From Strongylocentrotus droebachiensis (Eukaryota > Echinodermata > Echinoidea > Camarodonta > Strongylocentrotidae), in NCBI GenBank assembly GCA_035222895.1, contig JAVYIG010002118.1, forward strand, positions 206,316 through 270,315: a stretch of 64,000 nucleotides of DNA, given 5' to 3'. The notes beneath the pieces are model-generated. The model searched no databases and was not told where the DNA came from. It was given only the letters and a program-made list of their open reading frames with translations. Made by a program: the position numbers and the translations under genes. Every line of letters begins with the position of its first letter. The stretch's first letter is position 1. Shown here piece by piece: positions 8,941 through 22,619 of this stretch.

Positions 8941-10211
8941 GTGGCCTGCGGCCGGTAGCGGTAGCCACAGAGCCATGTCCATTTTTAAAACTAGATTCAA
9001 AAGCCTCTTATTGCCAGGTTAACAACGTTTTTTTTCCATTTTCAATCATAATATCCTCGTTTAAATCACTCTCTACTGTCCCGTACTATCCCTTTCCTGC
9101 CTGTAAACAACTCATTTGCAGCATGCATGCAATGAACGGTGTTTTACTCCTCCAATAAATTTAATAAAAGCGCCCTAATCTTGCACGAGGTGAGACAAAG
9201 GGCCTTTTACATTTGAAAGCATTTAACCCACCTCGCCTGTGTACCCGAGCAGAATTAAATAGTGCTCAACAATAAAAACCCACAGTCTTGGGTCAAGAGG
9301 TCTATATTGGTTTGTTTATTTATTTATTTGTTTTAATTGACAGTGTACTATTACATATCAGGTATATTAGATACTCTGTTTTAAATACAATCAATTAGAC
9401 TGTCGAGCAATTAATGAATTATATCTTCTGCTTCTTGTCCTAAAATCATATCTAATTACTGGTTTTTAAAACGGTATCATTTGAATTTCCATTTCCCAGC
9501 ATTATTTTTGAACTGTCCCGAAATTGTTTTCCTTTCTTGAAATCAGACTACAGCCCCAGCCTATTCTTTACTTATGCATGGGATATTGAAAGGCCTTGTC
9601 CTCCCAGACAAGGATAAAAAGCTTATTCAGTAGGCTACCTTTAGGGACAATACTTTAAAATAATGCTGTCATTGTTGCAATGTTAGGAATGCTATTATTA
9701 CCTCTTTGGGAATCCACGTATTTGCCAAAAGTATTTGCTCAATGAAGGGAGGGTCGGATTTTTTTCTTCAATTCATTAATTGATGCCATGTCTGAAAGAG
9801 CTGAGTAGTTTGTTACGTAACTATTCAAAAATTGCAGGTGCAAGCTATTGAAAAGCCAAGCTTCCTTTATTCATTGGTGCCCTTTTGTAGAATTCGTAGC
9901 GTATACTAAATTGAATAGACCCGTGTTCTATTCATTATGCTATGTCAGGGCAGTGACCTATTGTCATATCACTTTAAGTTAAAGTCAGTAGTTCGCAGAA
10001 TAAATGAAAATAACATAAAACCTCCCTAATATATCAGTAATATCAGTAACTGAAAGAAAAAAAATAGGGGCAATCTTGACAACATCGGACTACAAAAATA
10101 ATAATAAATATGCCTCCCGAAAGCGTGAAATCAGTAAATCGGCATATTGTGTAAAGTCATTAACATGCAGAAAGTGTTAAGAACAACAAACGAACCAGAG
10201 AGTAGCAGTGA

Positions 10212-10283
10212 GGCAAAGTGGTCTTGTGGATAAGGCTGATCGCTTCACAATGCAATGTATCCAGTTCGACTCCTAGTTTCTCC
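10212..10283 (+). pseudogene. tRNA-like element V, unit 4
   Basis: Box A 10219-10229, box B 10264-10272. Confidence 0.65.
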
Positions 10284-10845
10284 TTTATTTTTTTTAAAAT
10301 TATTTTTCTTCACCCCATGATATTGACTTTCCATCTCTTTTTTAAAGGGGACACCCCCCCCCCACCTCCTAAACAAAGGAGTAAATGACATGTGATACTA
10401 TTTTCTTTTTTTTAAAAGCGACTTTTTGAATTACTTAGTCGTTAGAATACATCTTTTGCTACATCTACAACAATGCAATGTATCCGGTTCGACTCCCAGT
10501 TTCTCCTTTATTTTTTTTAAAATTATTTTTCTTCACCCCATGATATTGACTTTCCATCTCTTTTTTAAAGGGGACACCCCCCCCCCCACCTCCTAAACAA
10601 AGGAGTAAATGACATGTGATACTATTTTCTTTTTTTTAAAAGCGACTTTTTGAATTACTTAGTCGTTAGAATACATCTTTTGCTACATCTACAACAATAA
10701 GTAGCAATATGAAAAAATGACATGTGATACTATTTTCTTTTTTTTTAAAGCGACTTTTTGAATTACTTAGTCGTTAGAATACATCTTTCGCTACATCTAC
10801 ACGATAAGTATCAATATGAAAAAATACATAGAGATTGGCAGTGTG

Positions 10846-10916
10846 ACACATTTAGTCTAGTGGATAGGCAATTGCCTGGTAACTGTAAGGTATCGGGTTC
10901 GACACCCAGCTAGTGT
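10846..10916 (+). pseudogene. Extra tRNA-like T element inside L/S array of unit 4
   Basis: A full 71-nt T element, the only one in the window lying outside a trio. Its downstream tail (tttaaatctttg, aaaaaagtc) is of T2 type, so it came from a T2 position. It is followed by cgataagt joined to agcaatatg, a hybrid between T-type and S1-type block starts. Confidence 0.75.
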
Positions 10917-12001
10917 TTTTTTTTAAATCTTTGAAAAAGAAAAAAGTCTTTTGCTACATCTACACGATAAGTAGCAATATGAAAAAATGACATGTGATAC
11001 TATTTTCTTTTTTTTAAAAGCGACTTTTTGAATTACTTAGTCGTTAGAATACATCTTTTGCTACATCTACAACAATGCAATGTATCCGGTTCGACTCCCA
11101 GTTTCTCCTTTATTTTTTTTTAAATTATTTTTCTTCACCCCATGATATTGACTTTCCATCTCTTTTTTAAAGGGGACACCCCCCCCCCCCCACCTCCTAA
11201 ACAAAGGAGTAAATGACATGTGATACTATTTTCTTTTTTTTAAAAGCGACTTTTTGAATTACTTAGTCGTTAGAATACATCTTTTGCTACATCTACAACA
11301 ATAAGTAGCAATATGAAAAAATGACATGTGATACTATTTTCTTTTTTTTTAAAGCGACTTTTTGAATTACTTAGTCGTTAGAATACATCTTTCGCTACAT
11401 CTACAACAATAAGTGGCAATATGAAAAAATGACATGTGATACTATTTCCTTTTTTTTTAAAGCGACTTTTTGAATTACTTAGTCGTTAGAATACATCTTT
11501 TGCTACATCTACAACAATGCAATGTATCAGGTTCGACTCCCAGTTTCTCCTTTATTTTTTTTAAAATTATTTTTCTTCACCCCATGATATTGACTTTCCA
11601 TCTCTTTTTTAAAGGGGACACCCCCCCCCCCCACCTCCTAAACAAAGGAGTAAATGACATGTGATACTATTTTCTTTTTTTTTAAAAGCGACTTTTTGAA
11701 TTACTTAGTCGTTAGAATACATCTTTTGCTACATCTACAACAATAAGTGGTAATATGAAAAAATGACATGTGATACTATTTCCTTTTTTTTTAAAGCGAC
11801 TTTTTGAATTACTTAGTCGTTAGAATACATCTTTCGCTACATCTACAACAATAAGTGGCAATATGAAAAAATGACATGTGATACTATTTTCTTTTTTTTT
11901 AAAAGCGACTTTTTGAATTACTTAGTCGTTAGAATACATCTTTCGCTACATCTACAACAATAAGTATCAATATGAAAAAATACATAGAGATTGGCAGTGT
12001 G

Positions 12002-12397
12002 ACACATTTAGTCTAGTGGATAGGCAATTGCCTGGTAACTGTAAGGTATCGGGTTCGACACCCAGCTAGTGTTTTTTTTTTAATCTTTGAAAAAGAAAAA
12101 CGTCTTTTGCTACATCTACACGATAAGTATCAATATGAAAAAATACATAGAGATTGGCAGTGTGACACATTTAGTCTAGTGGATAGGCAATTGCCTGGTA
12201 ACTGTAAGGTATCGGGTTCGACACCCAGCTAGTGTTTTTTTTTAAATCTTTGAAAAAGAAAAAAGTCTTTTGCTACATCTACACGATAAGTATCAATATA
12301 AAAAAATACATAGAGTTTGGCAGTGTGACACAATAGTCTATTGGATAGGCAATTGCCTGGTAACTGGAAGGTATCGGGTTCGACACACAGCAAGTGC
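12002..12397 (+). pseudogene. tRNA-like trio T1-T3, unit 4
   Basis: T1 12002-12072, T2 12165-12235, T3 12328-12397; normal spacing despite the upstream duplication. Confidence 0.7.
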
Positions 12398-12534
12398 TTT
12401 TAAAAAAAAATCTTTATAATAGAAAAACTTATGTTAAACCCCTTTTTATCTCACTCAAAGTCCATATTTATTGCTATTTTTTTAATTGATTGATACAATT
12501 TTTTTAATTTTTTTATAATTTTTTTTTGGTGGGT

Positions 12535-12587
12535 AGCTGGCGGTCGTCAGCTAGCTGGCGGTCGTCAGCTAGCTGGCGGTCGTCAGC
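12535..12587 (+). repeat. 18-bp minisatellite, 3 copies (unit 4)
   Basis: One of three short arrays in the window (also units 9 and 11), all with exactly three copies and intact flanks. Confidence 0.93.
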
Positions 12588-13858
12588 GTGGCCTGCGGCC
12601 GGTAGCGGTAGCCACAGAGCCATGTCCATTTTTAAAACTAGATTCAAAAGCCTCTTATTGCCAGGTTAACAACGTTTTTTTTCCATTTTCAATCATAATA
12701 TCCTCGTTTAAATCACTCTCTACTGTCCCGTACTATCCCTTTCCTGCCTGTAAACAACTCATTTGCAGCATGCATGCAATGAACGGTGTTTTACTCCTCC
12801 AATAAATTTAATAAAAGCGCCCTAATCTTGCACGAGGTGAGACAAAGGGCCTTTTACATTTGAAAGCATTTAACCCACCTCGCCTGTGTACCCGAGCAGA
12901 ATTAAATAGTGCTCAACAATAAAAACCCACAGTCTTGGGTCAAGAGGTCTATATTGGTTTGTTTATTTATTTATTTGTTTTAATTGACAGTGTACTATTA
13001 CATATCAGGTATATTAGATACTCTGTTTTAAATACAATCAATTAGACTGTCGAGCAATTAATGAATTATATCTTCTGCTTCTTGTCCTAAAATCATATCT
13101 AATTACTGGTTTTTAAAACGGTATCATTTGAATTTCCATTTCCCAGCATTATTTTTGAACTGTCCCGAAATTGTTTTCCTTTCTTGAAATCAGACTACAG
13201 CCCCAGCCTATTCTTTACTTATGCATGGGATATTGAAAGGCCTTGTCCTCCCAGACAAGGATAAAAAGCTTATTCAGTAGGCTACCTTTAGGGACAATAC
13301 TTTAAAATAATGCTGTCATTGTTGCAATGTTAGGAATGCTATTATTACCTCTTTGGGAATCCACGTATTTGCCAAAAGTATTTGCTCAATGAAGGGAGGG
13401 TCGGATTTTTTTCTTCAATTCATTAATTGATGCCATGTCTGAAAGAGCTGAGTAGTTTGTTACGTAACTATTCAAAAATTGCAGGTGCAAGCTATTGAAA
13501 AGCCAAGCTTCCTTTATTCATTGGTGCCCTTTTGTAGAATTCGTAGCGTATACTAAATTGAATAGACCCGTGTTCTATTCATTATGCTATGTCAGGGCAG
13601 TGACCTATTGTCATATCACTTTAAGTTAAAGTCAGTAGTTCGCAGAATAAATGAAAATAACATAAAACCTCCCTAATATATCAGTAATATCAGTAACTGA
13701 AAGAAAAAAAATAGGGGCAATCTTGACAACATCGGACTACAAAAATAATAATAAATATGCCTCCCGAAAGCGTGAAATCAGTAAATCGGCATATTGTGTA
13801 AAGTCATTAACATGCAGAAAGTGTTAAGAACAACAAACGAACCAGAGAGTAGCAGTGA

Positions 13859-13930
13859 GGCAAAGTGGTCTTGTGGATAAGGCTGATCGCTTCACAATGC
13901 AATGTATCCAGTTCGACTCCTAGTTTCTCC
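13859..13930 (+). pseudogene. tRNA-like element V, unit 5
   Basis: Box A 13866-13876, box B 13911-13919. Confidence 0.65.
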
Positions 13931-15265
13931 TTTATTTTTTTTAAAATTATTTTTCTTCACCCCATGATATTGACTTTCCATCTCTTTTTTAAAGGGGACA
14001 CCCCCCCCCCACCTCCTAAACAAAGGAGTAAATGACATGTGATACTATTTTCTTTTTTTTAAAAGCGACTTTTTGAATTACTTAGTCGTTAGAATACATC
14101 TTTTGCTACATCTACAACAATGCAATGTATCCGGTTCGACTCCCAGTTTCTCCTTTATTTTTTTTTAAATTATTTTTCTTCACCCCATGATATTGACTTT
14201 CCATCTCTTTTTTAAAGGGGACACCCCCCCCCCACCTCCTAAACAAAGGAGTAAATGACATGTGATACTATTTTCTTTTTTTTAAAAGCGACTTTTTGAA
14301 TTACTTAGTCGTTAGAATACATCTTTTGCTACATCTACAACAATAAGTAGCAATATGAAAAAATGACATGTGATACTATTTTCTTTTTTTTTAAAGCGAC
14401 TTTTTGAATTACTTAGTCGTTAGAATACATCTTTCGCTACATCTACAACAATAAGTGGCAATATGAAAAAATGACATGTGATACTATTTCCTTTTTTTTT
14501 AAAGCGACTTTTTGAATTACTTAGTCGTTAGAATACATCTTTTGCTACATCTACAACAATGCAATGTATCAGGTTCGACTCCCAGTTTCTCCTTTATTTT
14601 TTTTAAAATTATTTTTCTTCACCCCATGATATTGACTTTCCATCTCTTTTTTAAAGGGGACACCCCCCCCCCACCTCCTAAACAAAGGAGTAAATGACAT
14701 GTGATACTATTTTCTTTTTTTTAAAAGCGACTTTTTGAATTACTTAGTCGTTAGAATACATCTTTTGCTACATCTACAACAATGCAATGTATCAGGTTCG
14801 ACTCCCAGTTTCTCCTTTATTTTTTTTAAAATTATTTTTCTTCACCCCATGATATTGACTTTCCATCTCTTTTTTAAAGGGGACACCCCCCCCCCCACCT
14901 CCTAAACAAAGGAGTAAATGACATGTGATACTATTTTCTTTTTTTTTAAAAGCGACTTTTTGAATTACTTAGTCGTTAGAATACATCTTTTGCTACATCT
15001 ACAACAATAAGTGGTAATATGAAAAAATGACATGTGATACTATTTCCTTTTTTTTTAAAGCGACTTTTTGAATTACTTAGTCGTTAGAATACATCTTTCG
15101 CTACATCTACAACAATAAGTGGCAATATGAAAAAATGACATGTGATACTATTTTCTTTTTTTTTAAAAGCGACTTTTTGAATTACTTAGTCGTTAGAATA
15201 CATCTTTCGCTACATCTACAACAATAAGTATCAATATGAAAAAATACATAGAGATTGGCAGTGTG

Positions 15266-15661
15266 ACACATTTAGTCTAGTGGATAGGCAATTGCCTGGT
15301 AACTGTAAGGTATCGGGTTCGACACCCAGCTAGTGTTTTTTTTTTAATCTTTGAAAAAGAAAAACGTCTTTTGCTACATCTACACGATAAGTATCAATAT
15401 GAAAAAATACATAGAGATTGGCAGTGTGACACATTTAGTCTAGTGGATAGGCAATTGCCTGGTAACTGTAAGGTATCGGGTTCGACACCCAGCTAGTGTT
15501 TTTTTTTAAATCTTTGAAAAAGAAAAAAGTCTTTTGCTACATCTACACGATAAGTATCAATATAAAAAAATACATAGAGTTTGGCAGTGTGACACAATAG
15601 TCTATTGGATAGGCAATTGCCTGGTAACTGGAAGGTATCGGGTTCGACACACAGCAAGTGC
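15266..15661 (+). pseudogene. tRNA-like trio T1-T3, unit 5
   Basis: T1 15266-15336, T2 15429-15499, T3 15592-15661. Confidence 0.7.
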
Positions 15662-15798
15662 TTTTAAAAAAAAATCTTTATAATAGAAAAACTTATGTTA
15701 AACCCCTTTTTATCTCACTCAAAGTCCATATTTATTGCTATTTTTTTAATTGATTGATACAATTTTTTTAATTTTTTTATAATTTTTTTTTGGTGGGT

Positions 15799-16013
15799 AG
15801 CTGGCGGTCGTCAGCTAGCTGGCGGTCGTCAGCTAGCTGGCGGTCGTCAGCTAGCTGGCGGTCGTCAGCTAGCTGGCGGTCGTCAGCTAGCTGGCGGTCG
15901 TCAGCTAGCTGGCGGTCGTCAGCTAGCTGGCGGTCGTCAGCTAGCTGGCGGTCGTCAGCTAGCTGGCGGTCGTCAGCTAGCTGGCGGTCGTCAGCTAGCT
16001 GGCGGTCGTCAGC
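15799..16013 (+). repeat. 18-bp minisatellite, 12 copies (unit 5)
   Basis: Twelve regular direct copies. Confidence 0.95.
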
Positions 16014-17284
16014 GTGGCCTGCGGCCGGTAGCGGTAGCCACAGAGCCATGTCCATTTTTAAAACTAGATTCAAAAGCCTCTTATTGCCAGGTTAACAACG
16101 TTTTTTTTCCATTTTCAATCATAATATCCTCGTTTAAATCACTCTCTACTGTCCCGTACTATCCCTTTCCTGCCTGTAAACAACTCATTTGCAGCATGCA
16201 TGCAATGAACGGTGTTTTACTCCTCCAATAAATTTAATAAAAGCGCCCTAATCTTGCACGAGGTGAGACAAAGGGCCTTTTACATTTGAAAGCATTTAAC
16301 CCACCTCGCCTGTGTACCCGAGCAGAATTAAATAGTGCTCAACAATAAAAACCCACAGTCTTGGGTCAAGAGGTCTATATTGGTTTGTTTATTTATTTAT
16401 TTGTTTTAATTGACAGTGTACTATTACATATCAGGTATATTAGATACTCTGTTTTAAATACAATCAATTAGACTGTCGAGCAATTAATGAATTATATCTT
16501 CTGCTTCTTGTCCTAAAATCATATCTAATTACTGGTTTTTAAAACGGTATCATTTGAATTTCCATTTCCCAGCATTATTTTTGAACTGTCCCGAAATTGT
16601 TTTCCTTTCTTGAAATCAGACTACAGCCCCAGCCTATTCTTTACTTATGCATGGGATATTGAAAGGCCTTGTCCTCCCAGACAAGGATAAAAAGCTTATT
16701 CAGTAGGCTACCTTTAGGGACAATACTTTAAAATAATGCTGTCATTGTTGCAATGTTAGGAATGCTATTATTACCTCTTTGGGAATCCACGTATTTGCCA
16801 AAAGTATTTGCTCAATGAAGGGAGGGTCGGATTTTTTTCTTCAATTCATTAATTGATGCCATGTCTGAAAGAGCTGAGTAGTTTGTTACGTAACTATTCA
16901 AAAATTGCAGGTGCAAGCTATTGAAAAGCCAAGCTTCCTTTATTCATTGGTGCCCTTTTGTAGAATTCGTAGCGTATACTAAATTGAATAGACCCGTGTT
17001 CTATTCATTATGCTATGTCAGGGCAGTGACCTATTGTCATATCACTTTAAGTTAAAGTCAGTAGTTCGCAGAATAAATGAAAATAACATAAAACCTCCCT
17101 AATATATCAGTAATATCAGTAACTGAAAGAAAAAAAATAGGGGCAATCTTGACAACATCGGACTACAAAAATAATAATAAATATGCCTCCCGAAAGCGTG
17201 AAATCAGTAAATCGGCATATTGTGTAAAGTCATTAACATGCAGAAAGTGTTAAGAACAACAAACGAACCAGAGAGTAGCAGTGA

Positions 17285-17356
17285 GGCAAAGTGGTCTTGT
17301 GGATAAGGCTGATCGCTTCACAATGCAATGTATCCAGTTCGACTCCTAGTTTCTCC
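17285..17356 (+). pseudogene. tRNA-like element V, unit 6
   Basis: Box A 17292-17302, box B 17337-17345. Confidence 0.65.
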
Positions 17357-18694
17357 TTTATTTTTTTTAAAATTATTTTTCTTCACCCCATGATATTGAC
17401 TTTCCATCTCTTTTTTAAAGGGGACACCCCCCCCCCCACCTCCTAAACAAAGGAGTAAATGACATGTGATACTATTTTCTTTTTTTTAAAAGCGACTTTT
17501 TGAATTACTTAGTCGTTAGAATACATCTTTTGCTACATCTACAACAATGCAATGTATCCGGTTCGACTCCCAGTTTCTCCTTTATTTTTTTTTAAATTAT
17601 TTTTCTTCACCCCATGATATTGACTTTCCATCTCTTTTTTAAAGGGGACACCCCCCCCCCACCTCCTAAACAAAGGAGTAAATGACATGTGATACTATTT
17701 TCTTTTTTTTAAAAGCGACTTTTTGAATTACTTAGTCGTTAGAATACATCTTTTGCTACATCTACAACAATAAGTAGCAATATGAAAAAATGACATGTGA
17801 TACTATTTTCTTTTTTTTTAAAGCGACTTTTTGAATTACTTAGTCGTTAGAATACATCTTTCGCTACATCTACAACAATAAGTGGCAATATGAAAAAATG
17901 ACATGTGATACTATTTCCTTTTTTTTTAAAGCGACTTTTTGAATTACTTAGTCGTTAGAATACATCTTTTGCTACATCTACAACAATGCAATGTATCAGG
18001 TTCGACTCCCAGTTTCTCCTTTATTTTTTTTAAAATTATTTTTCTTCACCCCATGATATTGACTTTCCATCTCTTTTTTAAAGGGGACACCCCCCCCCCA
18101 CCTCCTAAACAAAGGAGTAAATGACATGTGATACTATTTTCTTTTTTTTAAAAGCGACTTTTTGAATTACTTAGTCGTTAGAATACATCTTTTGCTACAT
18201 CTACAACAATGCAATGTATCAGGTTCGACTCCCAGTTTCTCCTTTATTTTTTTTAAAATTATTTTTCTTCACCCCATGATATTGACTTTCCATCTCTTTT
18301 TTAAAGGGGACACCCCCCCCCCCCCACCTCCTAAACAAAGGAGTAAATGACATGTGATACTATTTTCTTTTTTTTTAAAAGCGACTTTTTGAATTACTTA
18401 GTCGTTAGAATACATCTTTTGCTACATCTACAACAATAAGTGGTAATATGAAAAAATGACATGTGATACTATTTCCTTTTTTTTTAAAGCGACTTTTTGA
18501 ATTACTTAGTCGTTAGAATACATCTTTCGCTACATCTACAACAATAAGTGGCAATATGAAAAAATGACATGTGATACTATTTTCTTTTTTTTTAAAAGCG
18601 ACTTTTTGAATTACTTAGTCGTTAGAATACATCTTTCGCTACATCTACAACAATAAGTATCAATATGAAAAAATACATAGAGATTGGCAGTGTG

Positions 18695-19090
18695 ACACAT
18701 TTAGTCTAGTGGATAGGCAATTGCCTGGTAACTGTAAGGTATCGGGTTCGACACCCAGCTAGTGTTTTTTTTTTAATCTTTGAAAAAGAAAAACGTCTTT
18801 TGCTACATCTACACGATAAGTATCAATATGAAAAAATACATAGAGATTGGCAGTGTGACACATTTAGTCTAGTGGATAGGCAATTGCCTGGTAACTGTAA
18901 GGTATCGGGTTCGACACCCAGCTAGTGTTTTTTTTTAAATCTTTGAAAAAGAAAAAAGTCTTTTGCTACATCTACACGATAAGTATCAATATAAAAAAAT
19001 ACATAGAGTTTGGCAGTGTGACACAATAGTCTATTGGATAGGCAATTGCCTGGTAACTGGAAGGTATCGGGTTCGACACACAGCAAGTGC
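18695..19090 (+). pseudogene. tRNA-like trio T1-T3, unit 6
   Basis: T1 18695-18765, T2 18858-18928, T3 19021-19090. Confidence 0.7.
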
Positions 19091-19227
19091 TTTTAAAAAA
19101 AAATCTTTATAATAGAAAAACTTATGTTAAACCCCTTTTTATCTCACTCAAAGTCCATATTTATTGCTATTTTTTTAATTGATTGATACAATTTTTTTAA
19201 TTTTTTTATAATTTTTTTTTGGTGGGT

Positions 19228-19406
19228 AGCTGGCGGTCGTCAGCTAGCTGGCGGTCGTCAGCTAGCTGGCGGTCGTCAGCTAGCTGGCGGTCGTCAGCTA
19301 GCTGGCGGTCGTCAGCTAGCTGGCGGTCGTCAGCTAGCTGGCGGTCGTCAGCTAGCTGGCGGTCGTCAGCTAGCTGGCGGTCGTCAGCTAGCTGGCGGTC
19401 GTCAGC
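19228..19406 (+). repeat. 18-bp minisatellite, 10 copies (unit 6)
   Basis: Ten regular direct copies. Confidence 0.95.
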
Positions 19407-20678
19407 GTGGCCTGCGGCCGGTAGCGGTAGCCACAGAGCCATGTCCATTTTTAAAACTAGATTCAAAAGCCTCTTATTGCCAGGTTAACAACGTTTTTTT
19501 TTCCATTTTCAATCATAATATCCTCGTTTAAATCACTCTCTACTGTCCCGTACTATCCCTTTCCTGCCTGTAAACAACTCATTTGCAGCATGCATGCAAT
19601 GAACGGTGTTTTACTCCTCCAATAAATTTAATAAAAGCGCCCTAATCTTGCACGAGGTGAGACAAAGGGCCTTTTACATTTGAAAGCATTTAACCCACCT
19701 CGCCTGTGTACCCGAGCAGAATTAAATAGTGCTCAACAATAAAAACCCACAGTCTTGGGTCAAGAGGTCTATATTGGTTTGTTTATTTATTTATTTGTTT
19801 TAATTGACAGTGTACTATTACATATCAGGTATATTAGATACTCTGTTTTAAATACAATCAATTAGACTGTCGAGCAATTAATGAATTATATCTTCTGCTT
19901 CTTGTCCTAAAATCATATCTAATTACTGGTTTTTAAAACGGTATCATTTGAATTTCCATTTCCCAGCATTATTTTTGAACTGTCCCGAAATTGTTTTCCT
20001 TTCTTGAAATCAGACTACAGCCCCAGCCTATTCTTTACTTATGCATGGGATATTGAAAGGCCTTGTCCTCCCAGACAAGGATAAAAAGCTTATTCAGTAG
20101 GCTACCTTTAGGGACAATACTTTAAAATAATGCTGTCATTGTTGCAATGTTAGGAATGCTATTATTACCTCTTTGGGAATCCACGTATTTGCCAAAAGTA
20201 TTTGCTCAATGAAGGGAGGGTCGGATTTTTTTCTTCAATTCATTAATTGATGCCATGTCTGAAAGAGCTGAGTAGTTTGTTACGTAACTATTCAAAAATT
20301 GCAGGTGCAAGCTATTGAAAAGCCAAGCTTCCTTTATTCATTGGTGCCCTTTTGTAGAATTCGTAGCGTATACTAAATTGAATAGACCCGTGTTCTATTC
20401 ATTATGCTATGTCAGGGCAGTGACCTATTGTCATATCACTTTAAGTTAAAGTCAGTAGTTCGCAGAATAAATGAAAATAACATAAAACCTCCCTAATATA
20501 TCAGTAATATCAGTAACTGAAAGAAAAAAAATAGGGGCAATCTTGACAACATCGGACTACAAAAATAATAATAAATATGCCTCCCGAAAGCGTGAAATCA
20601 GTAAATCGGCATATTGTGTAAAGTCATTAACATGCAGAAAGTGTTAAGAACAACAAACGAACCAGAGAGTAGCAGTGA

Positions 20679-20750
20679 GGCAAAGTGGTCTTGTGGATAA
20701 GGCTGATCGCTTCACAATGCAATGTATCCAGTTCGACTCCTAGTTTCTCC
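20679..20750 (+). pseudogene. tRNA-like element V, unit 7
   Basis: Box A 20686-20696, box B 20731-20739. Confidence 0.65.
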
Positions 20751-22086
20751 TTTATTTTTTTTAAAATTATTTTTCTTCACCCCATGATATTGACTTTCCA
20801 TCTCTTTTTTAAAGGGGACACCCCCCCCCCACCTCCTAAACAAAGGAGTAAATGACATGTGATACTATTTTCTTTTTTTTAAAAGCGACTTTTTGAATTA
20901 CTTAGTCGTTAGAATACATCTTTTGCTACATCTACAACAATGCAATGTATCCGGTTCGACTCCCAGTTTCTCCTTTATTTTTTTTAAAATTATTTTTCTT
21001 CACCCCATGATATTGACTTTCCATCTCTTTTTTAAAGGGGACACCCCCCCCCCACCTCCTAAACAAAGGAGTAAATGACATGTGATACTATTTTCTTTTT
21101 TTTAAAAGCGACTTTTTGAATTACTTAGTCGTTAGAATACATCTTTTGCTACATCTACAACAATAAGTAGCAATATGAAAAAATGACATGTGATACTATT
21201 TTCTTTTTTTTTAAAGCGACTTTTTGAATTACTTAGTCGTTAGAATACATCTTTCGCTACATCTACAACAATAAGTGGCAATATGAAAAAATGACATGTG
21301 ATACTATTTCCTTTTTTTTTAAAGCGACTTTTTGAATTACTTAGTCGTTAGAATACATCTTTTGCTACATCTACAACAATGCAATGTATCAGGTTCGACT
21401 CCCAGTTTCTCCTTTATTTTTTTTAAAATTATTTTTCTTCACCCCATGATATTGACTTTCCATCTCTTTTTTAAAGGGGACACCCCCCCCCCCCACCTCC
21501 TAAACAAAGGAGTAAATGACATGTGATACTATTTTCTTTTTTTTAAAAGCGACTTTTTGAATTACTTAGTCGTTAGAATACATCTTTTGCTACATCTACA
21601 ACAATGCAATGTATCAGGTTCGACTCCCAGTTTCTCCTTTATTTTTTTTAAAATTATTTTTCTTCACCCCATGATATTGACTTTCCATCTCTTTTTTAAA
21701 GGGGACACCCCCCCCCCACCTCCTAAACAAAGGAGTAAATGACATGTGATACTATTTTCTTTTTTTTTAAAAGCGACTTTTTGAATTACTTAGTCGTTAG
21801 AATACATCTTTTGCTACATCTACAACAATAAGTGGTAATATGAAAAAATGACATGTGATACTATTTCCTTTTTTTTTAAAGCGACTTTTTGAATTACTTA
21901 GTCGTTAGAATACATCTTTCGCTACATCTACAACAATAAGTGGCAATATGAAAAAATGACATGTGATACTATTTTCTTTTTTTTTAAAAGCGACTTTTTG
22001 AATTACTTAGTCGTTAGAATACATCTTTCGCTACATCTACAACAATAAGTATCAATATGAAAAAATACATAGAGATTGGCAGTGTG

Positions 22087-22482
22087 ACACATTTAGTCTA
22101 GTGGATAGGCAATTGCCTGGTAACTGTAAGGTATCGGGTTCGACACCCAGCTAGTGTTTTTTTTTTAATCTTTGAAAAAGAAAAACGTCTTTTGCTACAT
22201 CTACACGATAAGTATCAATATGAAAAAATACATAGAGATTGGCAGTGTGACACATTTAGTCTAGTGGATAGGCAATTGCCTGGTAACTGTAAGGTATCGG
22301 GTTCGACACCCAGCTAGTGTTTTTTTTTAAATCTTTGAAAAAGAAAAAAGTCTTTTGCTACATCTACACGATAAGTATCAATATAAAAAAATACATAGAG
22401 TTTGGCAGTGTGACACAATAGTCTATTGGATAGGCAATTGCCTGGTAACTGGAAGGTATCGGGTTCGACACACAGCAAGTGC
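22087..22482 (+). pseudogene. tRNA-like trio T1-T3, unit 7
   Basis: T1 22087-22157, T2 22250-22320, T3 22413-22482. Confidence 0.7.
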
Positions 22483-22619
22483 TTTTAAAAAAAAATCTTT
22501 ATAATAGAAAAACTTATGTTAAACCCCTTTTTATCTCACTCAAAGTCCATATTTATTGCTATTTTTTTAATTGATTGATACAATTTTTTTAATTTTTTTA
22601 TAATTTTTTTTTGGTGGGT

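Larger units (their letters stand above)
5962..9114 (+). repeat. Repeat unit 3 (3153 bp, L0-L1-S1-S2-L2-S3-S4)
   Basis: Block starts: L1 7320, S1 7546, S2 7654, L2 7762, S3 7986, S4 8094, T1 block 8203. It lacks the second AGG-type L block (L3) of unit 1, the same layout as units 9 and 12-20. L1 carries one of the longer C tracts. Confidence 0.93.
9115..12761 (+). repeat. Repeat unit 4 (3647 bp, longest; extra T element and blocks)
   Basis: Block order: L0, L1 (10471), S1 (10695), an extra T2-type element block (10802), a hybrid S (10965), a second L1 with CCGG signature (11073), S1 (11299), S2 (11407), L2 (11515), S3 (11741), S4 (11849), T1 block (11958). Both junctions of the insert fall in the gctacatctaca segment shared by all block types. 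This looks like unequal exchange that used that segment. Confidence 0.92.
12762..16187 (+). repeat. Repeat unit 5 (3426 bp, two AGG-type L blocks)
   Basis: Same order as unit 1: L1 near 14118, S1, S2, L2 near 14558, L3 near 14781, S3, S4, then the T trio. The 13-bp length difference from unit 1 is accounted for by one more minisatellite copy and shorter homopolymer runs. Confidence 0.93.
16188..19581 (+). repeat. Repeat unit 6 (3394 bp, two AGG-type L blocks)
   Basis: L1 near 17546, L2 near 17984, L3 near 18208, with S pairs between as in unit 1. The C tract of L3 is longer than that of L2, as in unit 1. Confidence 0.93.
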
